DNA from: Streptomyces flavochromogenes
Lineage (GTDB): Bacteria; Actinomycetota; Actinomycetes; Streptomycetales; Streptomycetaceae
Reading direction: 5' to 3'
Length of the DNA: 64,000 nt
NCBI RefSeq assembly: GCF_000717595.1
Contig: NZ_JNZO01000028.1
Location: 37,709 to 101,708, forward strand
The translations under genes and the position numbers were made by a program. How positions within the stretch are numbered: the stretch's first letter is position 1; each line of letters begins with the position of its first letter. Of the stretch, positions 16,574 to 25,931 are shown piece after piece. The notes under the pieces were generated by a model, which made no database searches, was not told the DNA's origin, and was given only the letters and a program-made list of their open reading frames with translations.

Positions 16574-17539
16574 GTGCAACGCCCGCTCGCCGCAAGCATG
16601 TTGACTGCCCTCGCGCTGATGCTCACCCTCACCGGCTGCTCCGGCGCCGCCGTCCCCGAGACCAGGGACACCCGCGCCCCGACCGTCCCCTCCGGCGTCA
16701 CCGCGACGGCGGGCAGCGCCACCACGGTCCATGTGATGTGGAATGCGGCCACCGACGACCGGGCCGTCACCGGGTACGCGGTCTACAGCGAGGGCCGCAA
16801 GGTGAAGGACCTCCCGGCCACCGCCCTGATGACCGACGTGTTCGCCCTCGCCCCCGCCACCCTCCACCGCTTCACCGTCCGGGCCCGGGACGCCGCCGGC
16901 AACGTCTCGCCCCCGAGCGCCACCGTCACCGCGACCACCCTCCGCGCCGCAGCCGAGGACCGCACGCCCCCCACCACGCCGACCGGGCTCCGCGCCGCCC
17001 CCGACGGCAGCCGCGCCGTGACCCTCCGGTGGTCCGCCTCCGAGGACGACACCGAGGTCACCGCGTACGACGTCTACCAGGCCGACACCCGCGTCCACAC
17101 CGTGCCCGGAACCGGCACCACCGCACGCGTCACCGGCCTGCGCCCCGGCACCGCCTACGCGTTCACCGTCCGCGCCCGCGACGCCGCCGAGAACTCCTCC
17201 CCGGACAGCGCCCCCGCCGACCTCACCACGGCCCCCTCCCCGGGCGCGCCCGAGAACACCGCCCCCACCCGCCTCACGGCGACGGCGGCCAAGGGCGAGA
17301 TCACCGTCACCTGGACCCCACCGGACACCGGCGCGCCGGTGACCCACCACGAACTCCACCTCAACGGCAGGTTCGCCACCACGATCATCTGGGGCACCGC
17401 CCCGCCCCCCGGCCGCGCCACCTACACCTTCCCGGTCCAGGACCCCCCGGGCACCCGCTACACGGTCACCCTCCGCGCCCAACTCCCGGACGGCACCTGG
17501 GGCGACCTCTCGGCCCCCCGGACGGTGGTGGTGCGCTGA
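16574..17539 (+). CDS. Lipoprotein with three fibronectin type III domains
   Basis: 321 residues, GTG start at 16574. Signal sequence MQRPLAASMLTALALMLTL with lipobox LTGC (Cys about residue 22), then three FN3 repeats of about 90 residues. Their repeating features are PSGVTA/PTGLRA/PTRLTA starts, SxDDxxVTxYxVY strands and PGTxYxFTVRARDAAGN closings. It is expected to be anchored to the outer face of the membrane. Such modules mediate carbohydrate or protein contacts in Streptomyces glycoside hydrolases, but no catalytic domain is present, so only an adhesion or binding role can be suggested. A TATAGG -10 lies about 33 bp upstream. Confidence 0.85.
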   Translation: MQRPLAASMLTALALMLTLTGCSGAAVPETRDTRAPTVPSGVTATAGSATTVHVMWNAATDDRAVTGYAVYSEGRKVKDLPATALMTDVFALAPATLHRFTVRARDAAGNVSPPSATVTATTLRAAAEDRTPPTTPTGLRAAPDGSRAVTLRWSASEDDTEVTAYDVYQADTRVHTVPGTGTTARVTGLRPGTAYAFTVRARDAAENSSPDSAPADLTTAPSPGAPENTAPTRLTATAAKGEITVTWTPPDTGAPVTHHELHLNGRFATTIIWGTAPPPGRATYTFPVQDPPGTRYTVTLRAQLPDGTWGDLSAPRTVVVR

Positions 17540-17790
17540 TGCCGGCGCCGCGGATCGGCCCACGGAACGGCCGGAATCGCCCCCTTCCGCCGTGCGCCGC
17601 GGCCCCTCACCCCACGAAGCAGGGGAGGCGGAGGGTCCCTGAAGCCGGGCGTCCGGCTGTGCGCGGGTCACGTCCCGCACCTGGCCCAGGTCGTCCGCGC
17701 CCTGCGGAGACGCCCCTGACGCAGGCGATTCCTCACCCCGCCCCTGCGTCGTACGCCCGATTCGTCCCCCGCCGAACTACCCTGGGAGGC

Positions 17791-19590
17791 GTGGCCGAGA
17801 CCGTTCTCACCAACACCGGGCTCGACAGCTTCCTCGACGGAGCACCCGAGCGCCGCGATCCCGTTTTCGTGCGTGCCGCCGAGGCGGTGCTGGGTCTCCT
17901 CGCCCTCCGGGGGGCCGACCGGGAGTCGGGGGTGCCCGAGCCGACACCCGGGCTCGTACGGCAGCTGCTCGTCGAGGACCTGCCGACGTTCGTGTACGTG
18001 CCGCCCGGGGCGCTCGCCGTCTATCCCGCCGTGGTCGGCCGGCTCGCGGCGCGCTTCGACGGCGGCCGGGGCGAGCAGGTCGCCGTGGCCGTCCGGGAGG
18101 CCGCCGCCGACTTCGAGCGGGCCATGACCGACCCGGGGAACCTGACCTGGCACCGGTGGTACGCCTCGCTCCTGCGCTCCTGCGGTGCCGACCTCGCCGA
18201 CCCCGAGGACGTGCGGCGCCGGCTGGCCGCCCTCGACGGGGCGCCACTGCCCCACGGGGTGCACCGGGCCGACCTCATGGGGCGCACGGCCCTCGCGGAC
18301 GTCCTGCTCGCCGAGGCCCTCACCCGCGCGTACGTACGGGACGCCGAGGCGCCGCCCGCCGCCGGGCCGCTGCTCACCGACCACGCCGTCGCGACCGGCA
18401 TCGGGCACGTGGCCGCCGCGCTCCAGGACCGGTGGACCGCCGCCGGGCTCGCCGAGCAGCTCGCCGGGCCGTACGCGCGCTTCGCGCCCGGGCCCGACGA
18501 CTTCCCCCACCTGGTCCTGGCCGACGCCCTCCTGGACGAGCACCTCGACCACTACGGCGACATCACCGTCCCCGTGCCCCCGCCGCCCGCGATCGAGGAG
18601 GGTCCCGTCGAGGAGGACGCCAACGCCCTCGTCACGGCCGTCGAGGAGCTGTCCGAGGAGGAGTTCGAGCCCTACGGGGGCGAGGCTCCGCACCTGCTGT
18701 ACGTGGTCTACCGGCGCGGCTGCTCGGCCGAGTCCGTCGCCCGCAAGGCCGCCGAGTACGAGGACTGGGCCGTCGATCCGGCCGTGGAGGACCTGCCCGT
18801 ACCCGTGCCGGCCGCGGTGCCGGACGGGGCATTCGAGTCCCCGCACCTCGTCCCGCCCGTCACCGAGCTCGTACGGCTCCTCGGTACGGCCGATCTGACG
18901 GAGACCGACCGGGCCCGGCTGGAGGGCCCCACCCGCGACCTCGCCGCCGTCCTCGACCGACTCGCCGCCACCGGGCTGGTCTTCCGCTCCGGCGACGCCT
19001 TCGGGCTCACCCCGCGCGGCGCCGGCGTCGTCCGCTATCTCCTCGGAGTGCGCGGGATCGCCGCCCCCGACGCAGCCGAGGCCAGGGCGTGGTCCGCGTC
19101 GGAGGCGGTGGCCGCCGCCGTGGGCTGGCCCACGTGCGTGGCCTCGCGCGTGCTCGCCGACTGGCTCCACGCGCGCGGGGACACCGCCGACGCCTGGTCC
19201 CAGCTCCTTGCCGCCCTCGGCACCGTTCACGCCGGCACCACGGACGCCGCCGCCACCCGCGCGCTCCTCGCCGTCCTCGACACCGCCGAGGCCCCGCCCG
19301 AGGCCCTGCGCGGAGCCCTCCGCGACCCGGTGATCGGCGCGTACGCCCATCAGGCCCTCCGTGCGCGGGGGGAGCCCTCCGACCTGATCCAGGTGGGGAT
19401 CTCGGCGCGGGCGCTGTTCGTGCTCGACGCGCTGCCCGCCAAGAAGGGGCCGCTGGAGTCCCGCCGTGCCGCCTTCGACGCGGCGGCCGCCGCCTGGCCG
19501 GGTGGCTCCGCGGCCCTGGTGCGGGCGATGCGGGCGGCGGACCGGCACGAGGCCGAGCGGGTCCTCGGCCCGCTCGGCCTCGCGCCGTAG
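17791..19590 (+). CDS. Large hypothetical cytoplasmic protein
   Basis: 599 residues, GTG start at 17791 just after CTGGGAGG; longer in-frame extensions cover the FN3 gene in another frame and are not credible. It is acidic and mainly helical, without membrane segments or signal peptide. No catalytic motif is seen. A weak winged-helix-like segment lies near residues 365-430 (LTETDRARLEGPTRDLAAVL, then LDRLAATGLVFRSGDAFGLT). Proteins of this kind occur in many Streptomyces as single genes of unknown function. Coding evidence is the strong third-position GC over its whole length. Confidence 0.75.
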   Translation: MAETVLTNTGLDSFLDGAPERRDPVFVRAAEAVLGLLALRGADRESGVPEPTPGLVRQLLVEDLPTFVYVPPGALAVYPAVVGRLAARFDGGRGEQVAVAVREAAADFERAMTDPGNLTWHRWYASLLRSCGADLADPEDVRRRLAALDGAPLPHGVHRADLMGRTALADVLLAEALTRAYVRDAEAPPAAGPLLTDHAVATGIGHVAAALQDRWTAAGLAEQLAGPYARFAPGPDDFPHLVLADALLDEHLDHYGDITVPVPPPPAIEEGPVEEDANALVTAVEELSEEEFEPYGGEAPHLLYVVYRRGCSAESVARKAAEYEDWAVDPAVEDLPVPVPAAVPDGAFESPHLVPPVTELVRLLGTADLTETDRARLEGPTRDLAAVLDRLAATGLVFRSGDAFGLTPRGAGVVRYLLGVRGIAAPDAAEARAWSASEAVAAAVGWPTCVASRVLADWLHARGDTADAWSQLLAALGTVHAGTTDAAATRALLAVLDTAEAPPEALRGALRDPVIGAYAHQALRARGEPSDLIQVGISARALFVLDALPAKKGPLESRRAAFDAAAAAWPGGSAALVRAMRAADRHEAERVLGPLGLAP

Positions 19591-19618
19591 ATGCCGCAGC
19601 CCCCGGCCCGCTCTGTCG

Positions 19619-20764
19619 CTACCCCGCCGTGAGGTACATCGCCGACGGTCCCGATCCCGCCGTGTTGCGGCAGCTGTGGTTGCCCGTCGGGCGGGCGTGG
19701 ACCAGGGCCAGGCAGCGGCCGAGGGCCTGCTGGCCGTAGGCGTTGGGGTGCATGGACTCCTGGACGAGTCCCTGTGTGCTCTGGCTGTCGATCCAGCGCG
19801 CCCACTCGCTCGTCGTCCCCGACGCCGGCGCCGTCGACGTCACCTGACGGCTCGCCTTCGCGCACACCTCACGCCCCTGGAGAGCGTCCCGCAGGTCCAT
19901 GAACTGCACGCCCTTGGCCGCCGCGACGCCCTTCAGGCGGTTGGCGAGCTGCGGGACGAGGGAGTCGCGGGCCCAGTCGGCGTCGGCGTTCCAGAAGGGA
20001 CAGCCGCCGGTGTTCGTACGGGTCCAGCCGCTCTCGCCGTACCGGTTCTCGGCGGCGCGGGGGATGGGGGAGGGGTAGGACTGGAGGACGATCCGGTAGT
20101 CGGACGAGGCGTATCCGGCGCCCGTCATCACGGCGCGGATCTCGTCGACCGAGCGGCCGACGTCGGCCATCACACCGTCGATCCGGGCGTCGACCTCGGC
20201 CTGCTGGTCGTCGTGGCAGTACGAGTACCAGACGATGTAGTCCTTGGCGCAGGTGGCGATGATGTCGGCGAAGCCGAGGTCGTTGCCGCCGATGGAGAGC
20301 GCGATCAGCTCCACGTCGTGCGAGGCGGCGACGGCCGCGAGCTGGTCGGCCTGCGGGGCCTCGCCCTTGTAGGCCAGGCCGCCCTGCGAGGCGCGGACGA
20401 CGTTCTCGGTCGTCGCCCCGGAGCAGGCCAGGTTGATCAGGGAGGTCGCGAGGGGGCCCGCGCTCCGCACCTCGGCGGTGTCCGAACGGTGGCAGCCGCC
20501 CGCGGTGGTGCCGTAGACCCGGGACGGGTCGTATCCGCTGCCCGTCCAGGCCCGGTCGGTGCCGTTGCGGTTCCCCGAGTTGGTGAGGCTGTTGCCCAGC
20601 CAGCGGCCCGCCTCCCCGGAGATGTAGCTGTCGCCCATGGTGACGACGGCGGTGGGGCCCGTGCCGGGCGAGGCGTGGGCGGAAGGGGCGGCGACGGAGG
20701 CGAGTCCGGCGGCGGTACACAGTGCCAGGAGTGCGCGCAGCGCACGGTGGGGGGTCGAAGGCAT
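19619..20764 (-). CDS. Secreted SGNH/GDSL-family hydrolase
   Basis: 381 residues from the ATG at 20764. Signal peptide MPSTPHRALRALLALCTAAG to about residue 31 (SAHA). SGNH blocks: GDSYISGEAGRW (nucleophile Ser), the block-II Gly in INLACSGATTENV, SIGGNDLGFADI (oxyanion Asn) and ESMHPNAYGQQALG (catalytic His). Several paired cysteines fit extracellular folding. It is probably an esterase or lipase of the Streptomyces SGNH family; substrate unknown. It lies downstream of malate synthase on the same strand, but with a 247-bp gap and no sign of joint control. Confidence 0.88.
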   Translation of the reverse strand: MPSTPHRALRALLALCTAAGLASVAAPSAHASPGTGPTAVVTMGDSYISGEAGRWLGNSLTNSGNRNGTDRAWTGSGYDPSRVYGTTAGGCHRSDTAEVRSAGPLATSLINLACSGATTENVVRASQGGLAYKGEAPQADQLAAVAASHDVELIALSIGGNDLGFADIIATCAKDYIVWYSYCHDDQQAEVDARIDGVMADVGRSVDEIRAVMTGAGYASSDYRIVLQSYPSPIPRAAENRYGESGWTRTNTGGCPFWNADADWARDSLVPQLANRLKGVAAAKGVQFMDLRDALQGREVCAKASRQVTSTAPASGTTSEWARWIDSQSTQGLVQESMHPNAYGQQALGRCLALVHARPTGNHSCRNTAGSGPSAMYLTAG

Positions 20765-20931
20765 GGCTGTGCTCCTGCGGTACGCAGTGACGTGGGGGAC
20801 AGCCGCCGGCCGGTGGCATGGCGGAATCTGTCACCCACTGGCTTGTTACCGCTAGGTAGCTGCATATCTCGGTTCCGTCACGTCCCCTGTGGACTCACAG
20901 GAACGGGAACAGGGCCCCGCGCCCGGTGCTG

Positions 20932-20953
20932 TGCGACACCGGGGACGAAGCCC
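20932..20953 (-). terminator. Possible malate synthase terminator
   Basis: CCCGGTG (20932-20938) pairs with CACCGGG (20947-20953) about 60 bp beyond the malate synthase stop. It is a short stem, so confidence is limited. Confidence 0.4.
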
Positions 20954-21011
20954 TGCTCAGATGCTGTCCGACCGCTGTGCGGGCCGCCGGGTCAGCCGTT
21001 CTGCTCCGAGA

Positions 21012-22634
21012 TCAGCCGACCAGCTGCTCGTAGGCGGGGAGCGTCAGGAAGTCCGCGTAGTCGGCGTCGAGGGAGACGTGCAGGAGCAGGTCGTGGGCCT
21101 GCTGCCACTTGCCGGCCGCGAAGGCCTCCTCGCCGATCTCCTCGCGGATCGCGTCCAGTTCCTCGGCGGCGACCTTGCGGGCCAGCTCCGGGGTGGCGGT
21201 CTCGCCGTTCTCGAAGACCACGCCCGCGTTGATCCACTGCCAGATCTGCGAGCGCGAGATCTCGGCGGTGGCCGCGTCCTCCATCAGGTTGAAGATGGCG
21301 ACGGCGCCGAGGCCGCGCAGCCATGCCTCGATGTAGCGGGTGCCGACCTGCACGGCGCTGACCAGGCCCGCGTACGTGGGCCTTGCGTCCAGCGAGTCGA
21401 TGGCGATCAGGTCGCCGGCCGCGACGGAGACGTCCTCGCGGAGGCGGTCCTTCTGGTTCGGCTTCTCGCCGAGGACGGCGTCGAAGGAGGCCATCGCGAT
21501 CGGGACAAGGTCGGGGTGGGCGACCCACGAGCCGTCGAAGCCGTCGCCGGCCTCGCGGTCCTTGTCGGCCTTGACCTTCTCGAACGCGACCTTGTTGACG
21601 TCGGCGTCCTTGCGCGACGGGATGAACGCCGCCATGCCGCCGATCGCGTGCGCGCCGCGCTTGTGGCAGGTGCGCACGAGGAGCTCGGTGTACGCGCGCA
21701 TGAACGGGGCCGTCATCGTGACCGCGTTGCGGTCCGGAAGGACGAACTTGGCGCCGCCGTCACGGAAGTTCTTGACGATGGAGAACAGGTAGTCCCAGCG
21801 GCCCGCGTTCAACCCGGCGGCGTGGTCGCGGAGTTCGTAGAGGATCTCCTCCATCTCGTACGCGGCCGTGATGGTCTCGATGAGGACCGTGGCCCGGACG
21901 GTGCCCTGCGGGATGCCGACGTAGTCCTGGGCGAAGACGAAGATCTCGTTCCAGAGGCGGGCCTCCAGGTGGGACTCCGTCTTCGGCAGGTAGAAGTACG
22001 GGCCCTTGCCGAGGTCGATCAGCCGCTGGGCGTTGTGGAAGAAGTACAGGCCGAAGTCGACGAGCGCGCCGGGTACCGGGCGGCCGTCGAAGGTGAGGTG
22101 ACGCTCCTCCAGGTGCCAGCCGCGGGGTCGCATGACGACCGTCGCCAGCTCGCCGGCCGGCTTGAGGGCGTACGACTTGCCCGAGCGCGGGTCCGTGAAG
22201 TCGATCTTCCGGGCGTACGCGTCGATCAGGTTGAGCTGGCCCAGGACCACGTTCTCCCAGGTCGGCGCGGAGGCGTCCTCGAAGTCGGCGAGCCAGACCT
22301 TCGCGCCGGAGTTGAGCGCGTTGATCGTCATCTTGCGGTCGGTCGGGCCGGTGATCTCGACGCGGCGGTCGTTCAGGGCCGCCGGGGCCGGCGCGACCTT
22401 CCAGGAGTCGTCGGCGCGGATCGCCGCGGTCTCCGGCAGGAAGTCCAGGGTGGACGTGCGGGCGATCTCGGCGCGACGCTCCGCTCGGCGGGCGAGGAGC
22501 TCGTCCCGGCGCGGGGTGAACCGCCGGTGCAGTTCGGCGACGAAGGCCAGGGCGGCCTCGGTGAGCACCTCTTCCTGACGCGGCAGGGGCTCGGCATCGA
22601 CGACGGCCAGGGGGGACGGCGCTGGTGCGGACAT
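21012..22634 (-). CDS. aceB: Malate synthase A
   Basis: Condenses glyoxylate with acetyl-CoA to malate, the anaplerotic exit for glyoxylate from allantoin. 540 residues from the ATG at 22634 (RBS GGAAG). Isoform-A motifs are ADFEDASAPTWENVV, VVMRPRGWHLEERH (catalytic Arg), ATVLIETITAAYEMEEI (Mg-ligand Glu) and NAGRWDYLFSIVK (Mg-ligand Asp). Regulation is indicated by a strong promoter 140 bp upstream whose -35 overlaps a copy of the palindrome also found at the uricase and catalase promoters. No isocitrate lyase gene is nearby, which fits a ureide rather than an acetate role. Confidence 0.96.
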   Translation of the reverse strand: MSAPAPSPLAVVDAEPLPRQEEVLTEAALAFVAELHRRFTPRRDELLARRAERRAEIARTSTLDFLPETAAIRADDSWKVAPAPAALNDRRVEITGPTDRKMTINALNSGAKVWLADFEDASAPTWENVVLGQLNLIDAYARKIDFTDPRSGKSYALKPAGELATVVMRPRGWHLEERHLTFDGRPVPGALVDFGLYFFHNAQRLIDLGKGPYFYLPKTESHLEARLWNEIFVFAQDYVGIPQGTVRATVLIETITAAYEMEEILYELRDHAAGLNAGRWDYLFSIVKNFRDGGAKFVLPDRNAVTMTAPFMRAYTELLVRTCHKRGAHAIGGMAAFIPSRKDADVNKVAFEKVKADKDREAGDGFDGSWVAHPDLVPIAMASFDAVLGEKPNQKDRLREDVSVAAGDLIAIDSLDARPTYAGLVSAVQVGTRYIEAWLRGLGAVAIFNLMEDAATAEISRSQIWQWINAGVVFENGETATPELARKVAAEELDAIREEIGEEAFAAGKWQQAHDLLLHVSLDADYADFLTLPAYEQLVG

Positions 22635-22771
22635 GAACTGTCACTTCCTTCAGCGGACTTCACGGGCGGTGCCAGACGGCCGCCGGGCGTCGCGGGACGG
22701 CACGCAGTGCCGCAGGCGCCGAGATACGGCCGCAAGCGCCTTCTGAACGGACAGGCGCTTCTGAACAGTGG

Positions 22772-22811
22772 ATACTAGTTTCCTCATGGTGGAAGTTCAA
22801 TGGTTTGTTGA
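22772..22811 (-). promoter_or_regulatory. Malate synthase promoter with two palindromes
   Basis: Minus strand: TTGAAC (22795-22800), a 17-bp spacer, TAGTAT (22772-22777). The box TCAACA-AAC-CATTGA (22797-22811, reading minus) overlaps the -35. The spacer itself holds TTCC-ACCATGA-GGAA (22780-22794), a second, interrupted palindrome. Confidence 0.75.
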
Positions 22812-22860
22812 TGTCGAGATTCTCCGGATCGACAGACCATGGCGCTGGGTGCCACGCCCT

Positions 22861-23487
22861 TCACTCCAAGTGCGCCAGATCCTCCTCGGTGTCGATGTCA
22901 TAGGGCTCGGCCACATCCGAACAGTCCACCGGGGTGATCGCATCCCGGTGCGCCGCCAGATAGTCCCGCGCGCCCCGGTCACCCACCGCGAGCTCGGCGA
23001 TCCCCGCCCAGTGCCCGGCGCCGAACAGCACCGGATGGCCCCGCTGCCCGTCGTACGAGGCCGCCGCCAGCGAATCCCGCGCGACGTACGCCGCCCGGAC
23101 CCGGGCCACCGCCTCCGCCCCGATCCCCGGCTGGTCGACCAGAAGGACGAGCGCCGCGTCGACCCCCCGCGGATCGGCGGCCAGCGAGACGAGCCCCGCC
23201 CGCAGCGAGGAACCCATTCCCTCGGCCCACTCCGGGTTGTCCACGAGCACGCACCCGGGCAGCTCCGCCCGCTCCCGTACGGCCTCGGCCGACGCGCCCA
23301 GCACCACGTGCACCACCTCGCACCCGGCCGCACGCAGCACCCCCACGGCGTACTCGACGAGAGGCCGCCCCCGATGCGTGAGCAGCGCCTTCGGCCGCCC
23401 GCCGAGCCGCCGTCCGCCTCCCGCGGCGAGCAGCAGTCCGGCGACGAGTGGCGTGTGGACATCCGTTCGGTCATGCGCTGTTGTCAT
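22861..23487 (-). CDS. MobA-like NTP transferase (molybdenum-cofactor nucleotidyltransferase family)
   Basis: 208 residues from the ATG at 23487; an ATG at 23505 is an alternative. The nucleotidyltransferase signature LLLAAGGGRRLGGRPKALL is near the N-terminus, VLLVDQPGI carries the metal-binding Asp, and GQRGHPVLFGAGHW resembles CTP:molybdopterin cytidylyltransferases (MocA branch). The cytidylylated cofactor serves xanthine dehydrogenase-type enzymes, so its place in a purine-degradation region is meaningful. Xanthine dehydrogenase itself is not in the window. It is head-to-head with malate synthase's upstream region and probably separately transcribed. Confidence 0.8.
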   Translation of the reverse strand: MTTAHDRTDVHTPLVAGLLLAAGGGRRLGGRPKALLTHRGRPLVEYAVGVLRAAGCEVVHVVLGASAEAVRERAELPGCVLVDNPEWAEGMGSSLRAGLVSLAADPRGVDAALVLLVDQPGIGAEAVARVRAAYVARDSLAAASYDGQRGHPVLFGAGHWAGIAELAVGDRGARDYLAAHRDAITPVDCSDVAEPYDIDTEEDLAHLE

Positions 23488-23685
23488 GGGGACTGCATAC
23501 CTCATCAGGCGGAATCACACGGTCGCCTGAATTACCCGGGCGAAGGGTGGCGCGGCGGGGTGGCGAAGGAGTTAACTGACCCGCAACTCACGGCGCCCGA
23601 CCACCGCCCGGGGTCGGCTCGGAGCGCTGCTCCGGGTGTTCGGAGTATGGAGTTCTGCGCACAGTGTCGTGCGAGGGGGAGAACC

Positions 23686-24012
23686 ATGTTGCGAAGCGTG
23701 GGGCAGAGGCGAGTGACCGGCGAGGGCGTGGACCCGAGGGTGGCCGAACTGCGGTCCGCCGTGTCCCGGCTCCGACGCGAACTGGCAGCTCACCGCGTCG
23801 AGTTCACCGACCGGGGCATCGCCGAGGACGAACTCGCGGCGCTCGACGCGATGGCGCTCAGCGGCGCCCCCGAGGTACGGCGGCTGCGCCGCTCACTGCT
23901 GCTCGTCGCGGGATCGGTCGGATCCGTCAGCGCGCTCGCGGAAGGGCTCGCCGGGGTCCGGCGGGCGGTGGAACTCTTCGGTCCGCCGGCGCCCCGGGGA
24001 CCTGTCGACTGA
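23686..24012 (+). CDS. Small conserved hypothetical protein (DUF5955-like)
   Basis: 108 residues from the ATG at 23686, preceded by GAGGGGGAGA; an upstream in-frame ATG at 23647 is less well placed. It is a helical protein with the pattern VDPRVAELRSAVSRLRRELA, then ALDAMALSGAPEVRRLRRSL, and a C-terminal hydrophobic stretch LLLVAGSVGSVSALAEGLAGV. Similar short proteins are common in Streptomyces and uncharacterised; the DUF number is from memory. No functional link to neighbours is evident. Confidence 0.65.
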   Translation: MLRSVGQRRVTGEGVDPRVAELRSAVSRLRRELAAHRVEFTDRGIAEDELAALDAMALSGAPEVRRLRRSLLLVAGSVGSVSALAEGLAGVRRAVELFGPPAPRGPVD

Positions 24013-24096
24013 CGGGTGCGCGGTGGCGCCTGCGATGTGACGGCTACGGTGGCCGCAGCGGCGCGACGGGGTGTGCGGTGGCCGTGGCGATGCGAG

Positions 24097-24723
24097 CTAG
24101 CGCCTGATCAGGCGGCGGGCCGTCGCCGTCGCCACCGCCGCCGTGCGGGAGTCCACGCCCAGCTTCGCGAAGACATGCACCAGATGGGACTTCACCGTCG
24201 CCTGGCTCAGGAACAGCACCTTGCTGATCTGCTGGTTCGACAGGCCCTCGCCCACCAGCTGGAGCACCTCCAGCTCGCGCTTGGTCAGCGCCTCCGCCGG
24301 GGTCCGCATCCGGTCCATCAGCCGGTGCGCCACCGCCGGGGCGAGGGCCGACTGGCCGGCCGCCGCCGTGCGGACCGCCGCCGCCAGCTCCTCCGGCGGC
24401 GCGTCCTTCAGGAGGTACCCGGAGGCGCCCGCCTCCACCGCCGCCAGGATGTCCGCGTCCGTGTCGTACGTCGTCAGGACCAGTACCTTCGGCCCGCCGG
24501 ACGCCGCCGTGATCGCCGCCGTCGCCTCCGAACCGTGCATCCCGGAGCCGAACTGCAGGTCCATCAGGACCACGTCCACACCCCCGGCCGCGGCCAGCTC
24601 CACCGCGCGCTCCGCGGTCGCCGCCTCCGCGACGACGGCGAAGTCCGGCTCCGTGTCCAGGACCGCGCGCAGGCCCGCCCGTACGACCGGGTGATCGTCG
24701 GCCAGCAGCAGACGGATGGTCAT
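24097..24723 (-). CDS. NarL/FixJ-family response regulator
   Basis: 208 residues from the ATG at 24723 (MTIRLLLADDHPVVRAGLRA). Receiver domain: acidic pair DD at 9-10, phosphoacceptor Asp in VDVVLMDLQFGSG, Thr in VLTTYD and Lys in LLKDAPPEE. The C-terminal LuxR HTH reads LTKRELEVLQLVGEGLSNQQ then VKSHLVHVFAKLGV. It follows its kinase with a 5-base gap. The divergent ABC exporter genes at 26044 are the likely target, as in LiaRS/BceRS-like drug-stress modules (inference). Confidence 0.93.
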   Translation of the reverse strand: MTIRLLLADDHPVVRAGLRAVLDTEPDFAVVAEAATAERAVELAAAGGVDVVLMDLQFGSGMHGSEATAAITAASGGPKVLVLTTYDTDADILAAVEAGASGYLLKDAPPEELAAAVRTAAAGQSALAPAVAHRLMDRMRTPAEALTKRELEVLQLVGEGLSNQQISKVLFLSQATVKSHLVHVFAKLGVDSRTAAVATATARRLIRR

Positions 24724-24728
24724 GCTCT

Positions 24729-25931
24729 TCACGCTCCAGCGGGGAGGGGGAGGGAGACGGCGACCGCCGTGCCCTGACCGGGGGCGGACTCGACGGTGAA
24801 GGTGCCGCCCAGCGACTCCGCGCGCGAGCGCATCGCCGGAAGCCCGAAACCGCCGTCGGAGGAGGGCCGCACCGCGCCGGGGTCGAAACCCCCGCCGTCG
24901 TCGACCACGTCCAGGGTCACCGACGCGTCCATGAACGACAGGGTGATCTCCGCGCGTGCCGCGCCCGCGTGCCGCACCGTGTTCGCGACCGCCGACTGGG
25001 CGATACGGAGCAGCGCCACCTCGTAGGGAGTCGGCAGCTCGACCGGCGTACCGCTGACGGAGAAACGGACCCGGGGCCCCGCCCCCGGCTCGCACAGACG
25101 CTCCAGAGCCGCCGCAAGGGAGCCGTGCTCCAGGTCCGGCGGCGACAGCGCCCGGACGAAACGTCTGGCCTCTGCCAGGTTGTCCTGGGCCTCCTGCCGC
25201 GCCCGGTCGATGTGGTCCGCGGCGGGGGAGTCCGGCGGCAGCGCCCGTTCGGCCGCGCGGAGCAGGAGCTGGATCGAGGACAGGCCCTGCGCGAGCGTGT
25301 CGTGGATCTCGCGGGCGAGCCGTTCCCGCTCGGCGAGCGTCCCCGCGTGCCGCTCCGCGGCCGCCAGCTCCTCCCGTGTCTCGATCAGTTCCTCGATGAG
25401 CCGGCGCCGCCGCTCGCTCTCCCGGTACAGCGCGTGGTAGCCGAGGACCGTCGCCACCGCGACCGCCGCGCCGAGCAGCGGCCCGATGAAGACCCCGGGG
25501 TTGAGCGCGGCGCCGTGCCCCACGTACGAGAGGATCGCCGCGACCGCCGTCAGCGCGACCGCCGGCAGCGACCAGCGGGCGGGCAGCAGATGCAGCTGGA
25601 GGAAGTAGAGCGGGAAGGCCACCCACAGCGCCTCCGGGGTCAGCCACAGCATCGCGAGCCAGCACACGCCCAGGACGCCCAGCCACACCGCGGCGGCCCG
25701 CTGCGAGTCCCGTACGGACGGCAGAGACGAACCGGCGGCGTAGACCGCGCCCGTCAGCACCGCGAGCACCGTCCCGGCGACCGAGTCGGCCCGTACCGCC
25801 GCGAGGACGAGCAGGCCCGCCATCAGCAGGTGAAGACAGAGGCGCAGCGCGCGCAGGACGGGCGTGAGGGGCCGCTGGGCGGGGTGGACGGAGGAGTGGG
25901 GCGCAGGGCCGCGGGAGGAGTGGGGATCCAT
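24729..25931 (-). CDS. Sensor histidine kinase (HisKA_3 type)
   Basis: 400 residues. Five or six N-terminal membrane helices (about residues 28-165) have little extracellular loop, suggesting an intramembrane sensor. The dimerisation/phosphoacceptor motif is LAREIHDTLAQGLSSIQLLL. The HATPase_c domain has NTVRHAGAARAEI (N box), DDGGGFDPG (G1) and GGFGLPAMRSRAESLGG (G2). It pairs with the response regulator directly downstream. It is divergent from the FtsX-like exporter genes, about 110 bp between starts. Confidence 0.93.
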   Translation of the reverse strand: MDPHSSRGPAPHSSVHPAQRPLTPVLRALRLCLHLLMAGLLVLAAVRADSVAGTVLAVLTGAVYAAGSSLPSVRDSQRAAAVWLGVLGVCWLAMLWLTPEALWVAFPLYFLQLHLLPARWSLPAVALTAVAAILSYVGHGAALNPGVFIGPLLGAAVAVATVLGYHALYRESERRRRLIEELIETREELAAAERHAGTLAERERLAREIHDTLAQGLSSIQLLLRAAERALPPDSPAADHIDRARQEAQDNLAEARRFVRALSPPDLEHGSLAAALERLCEPGAGPRVRFSVSGTPVELPTPYEVALLRIAQSAVANTVRHAGAARAEITLSFMDASVTLDVVDDGGGFDPGAVRPSSDGGFGLPAMRSRAESLGGTFTVESAPGQGTAVAVSLPLPAGA

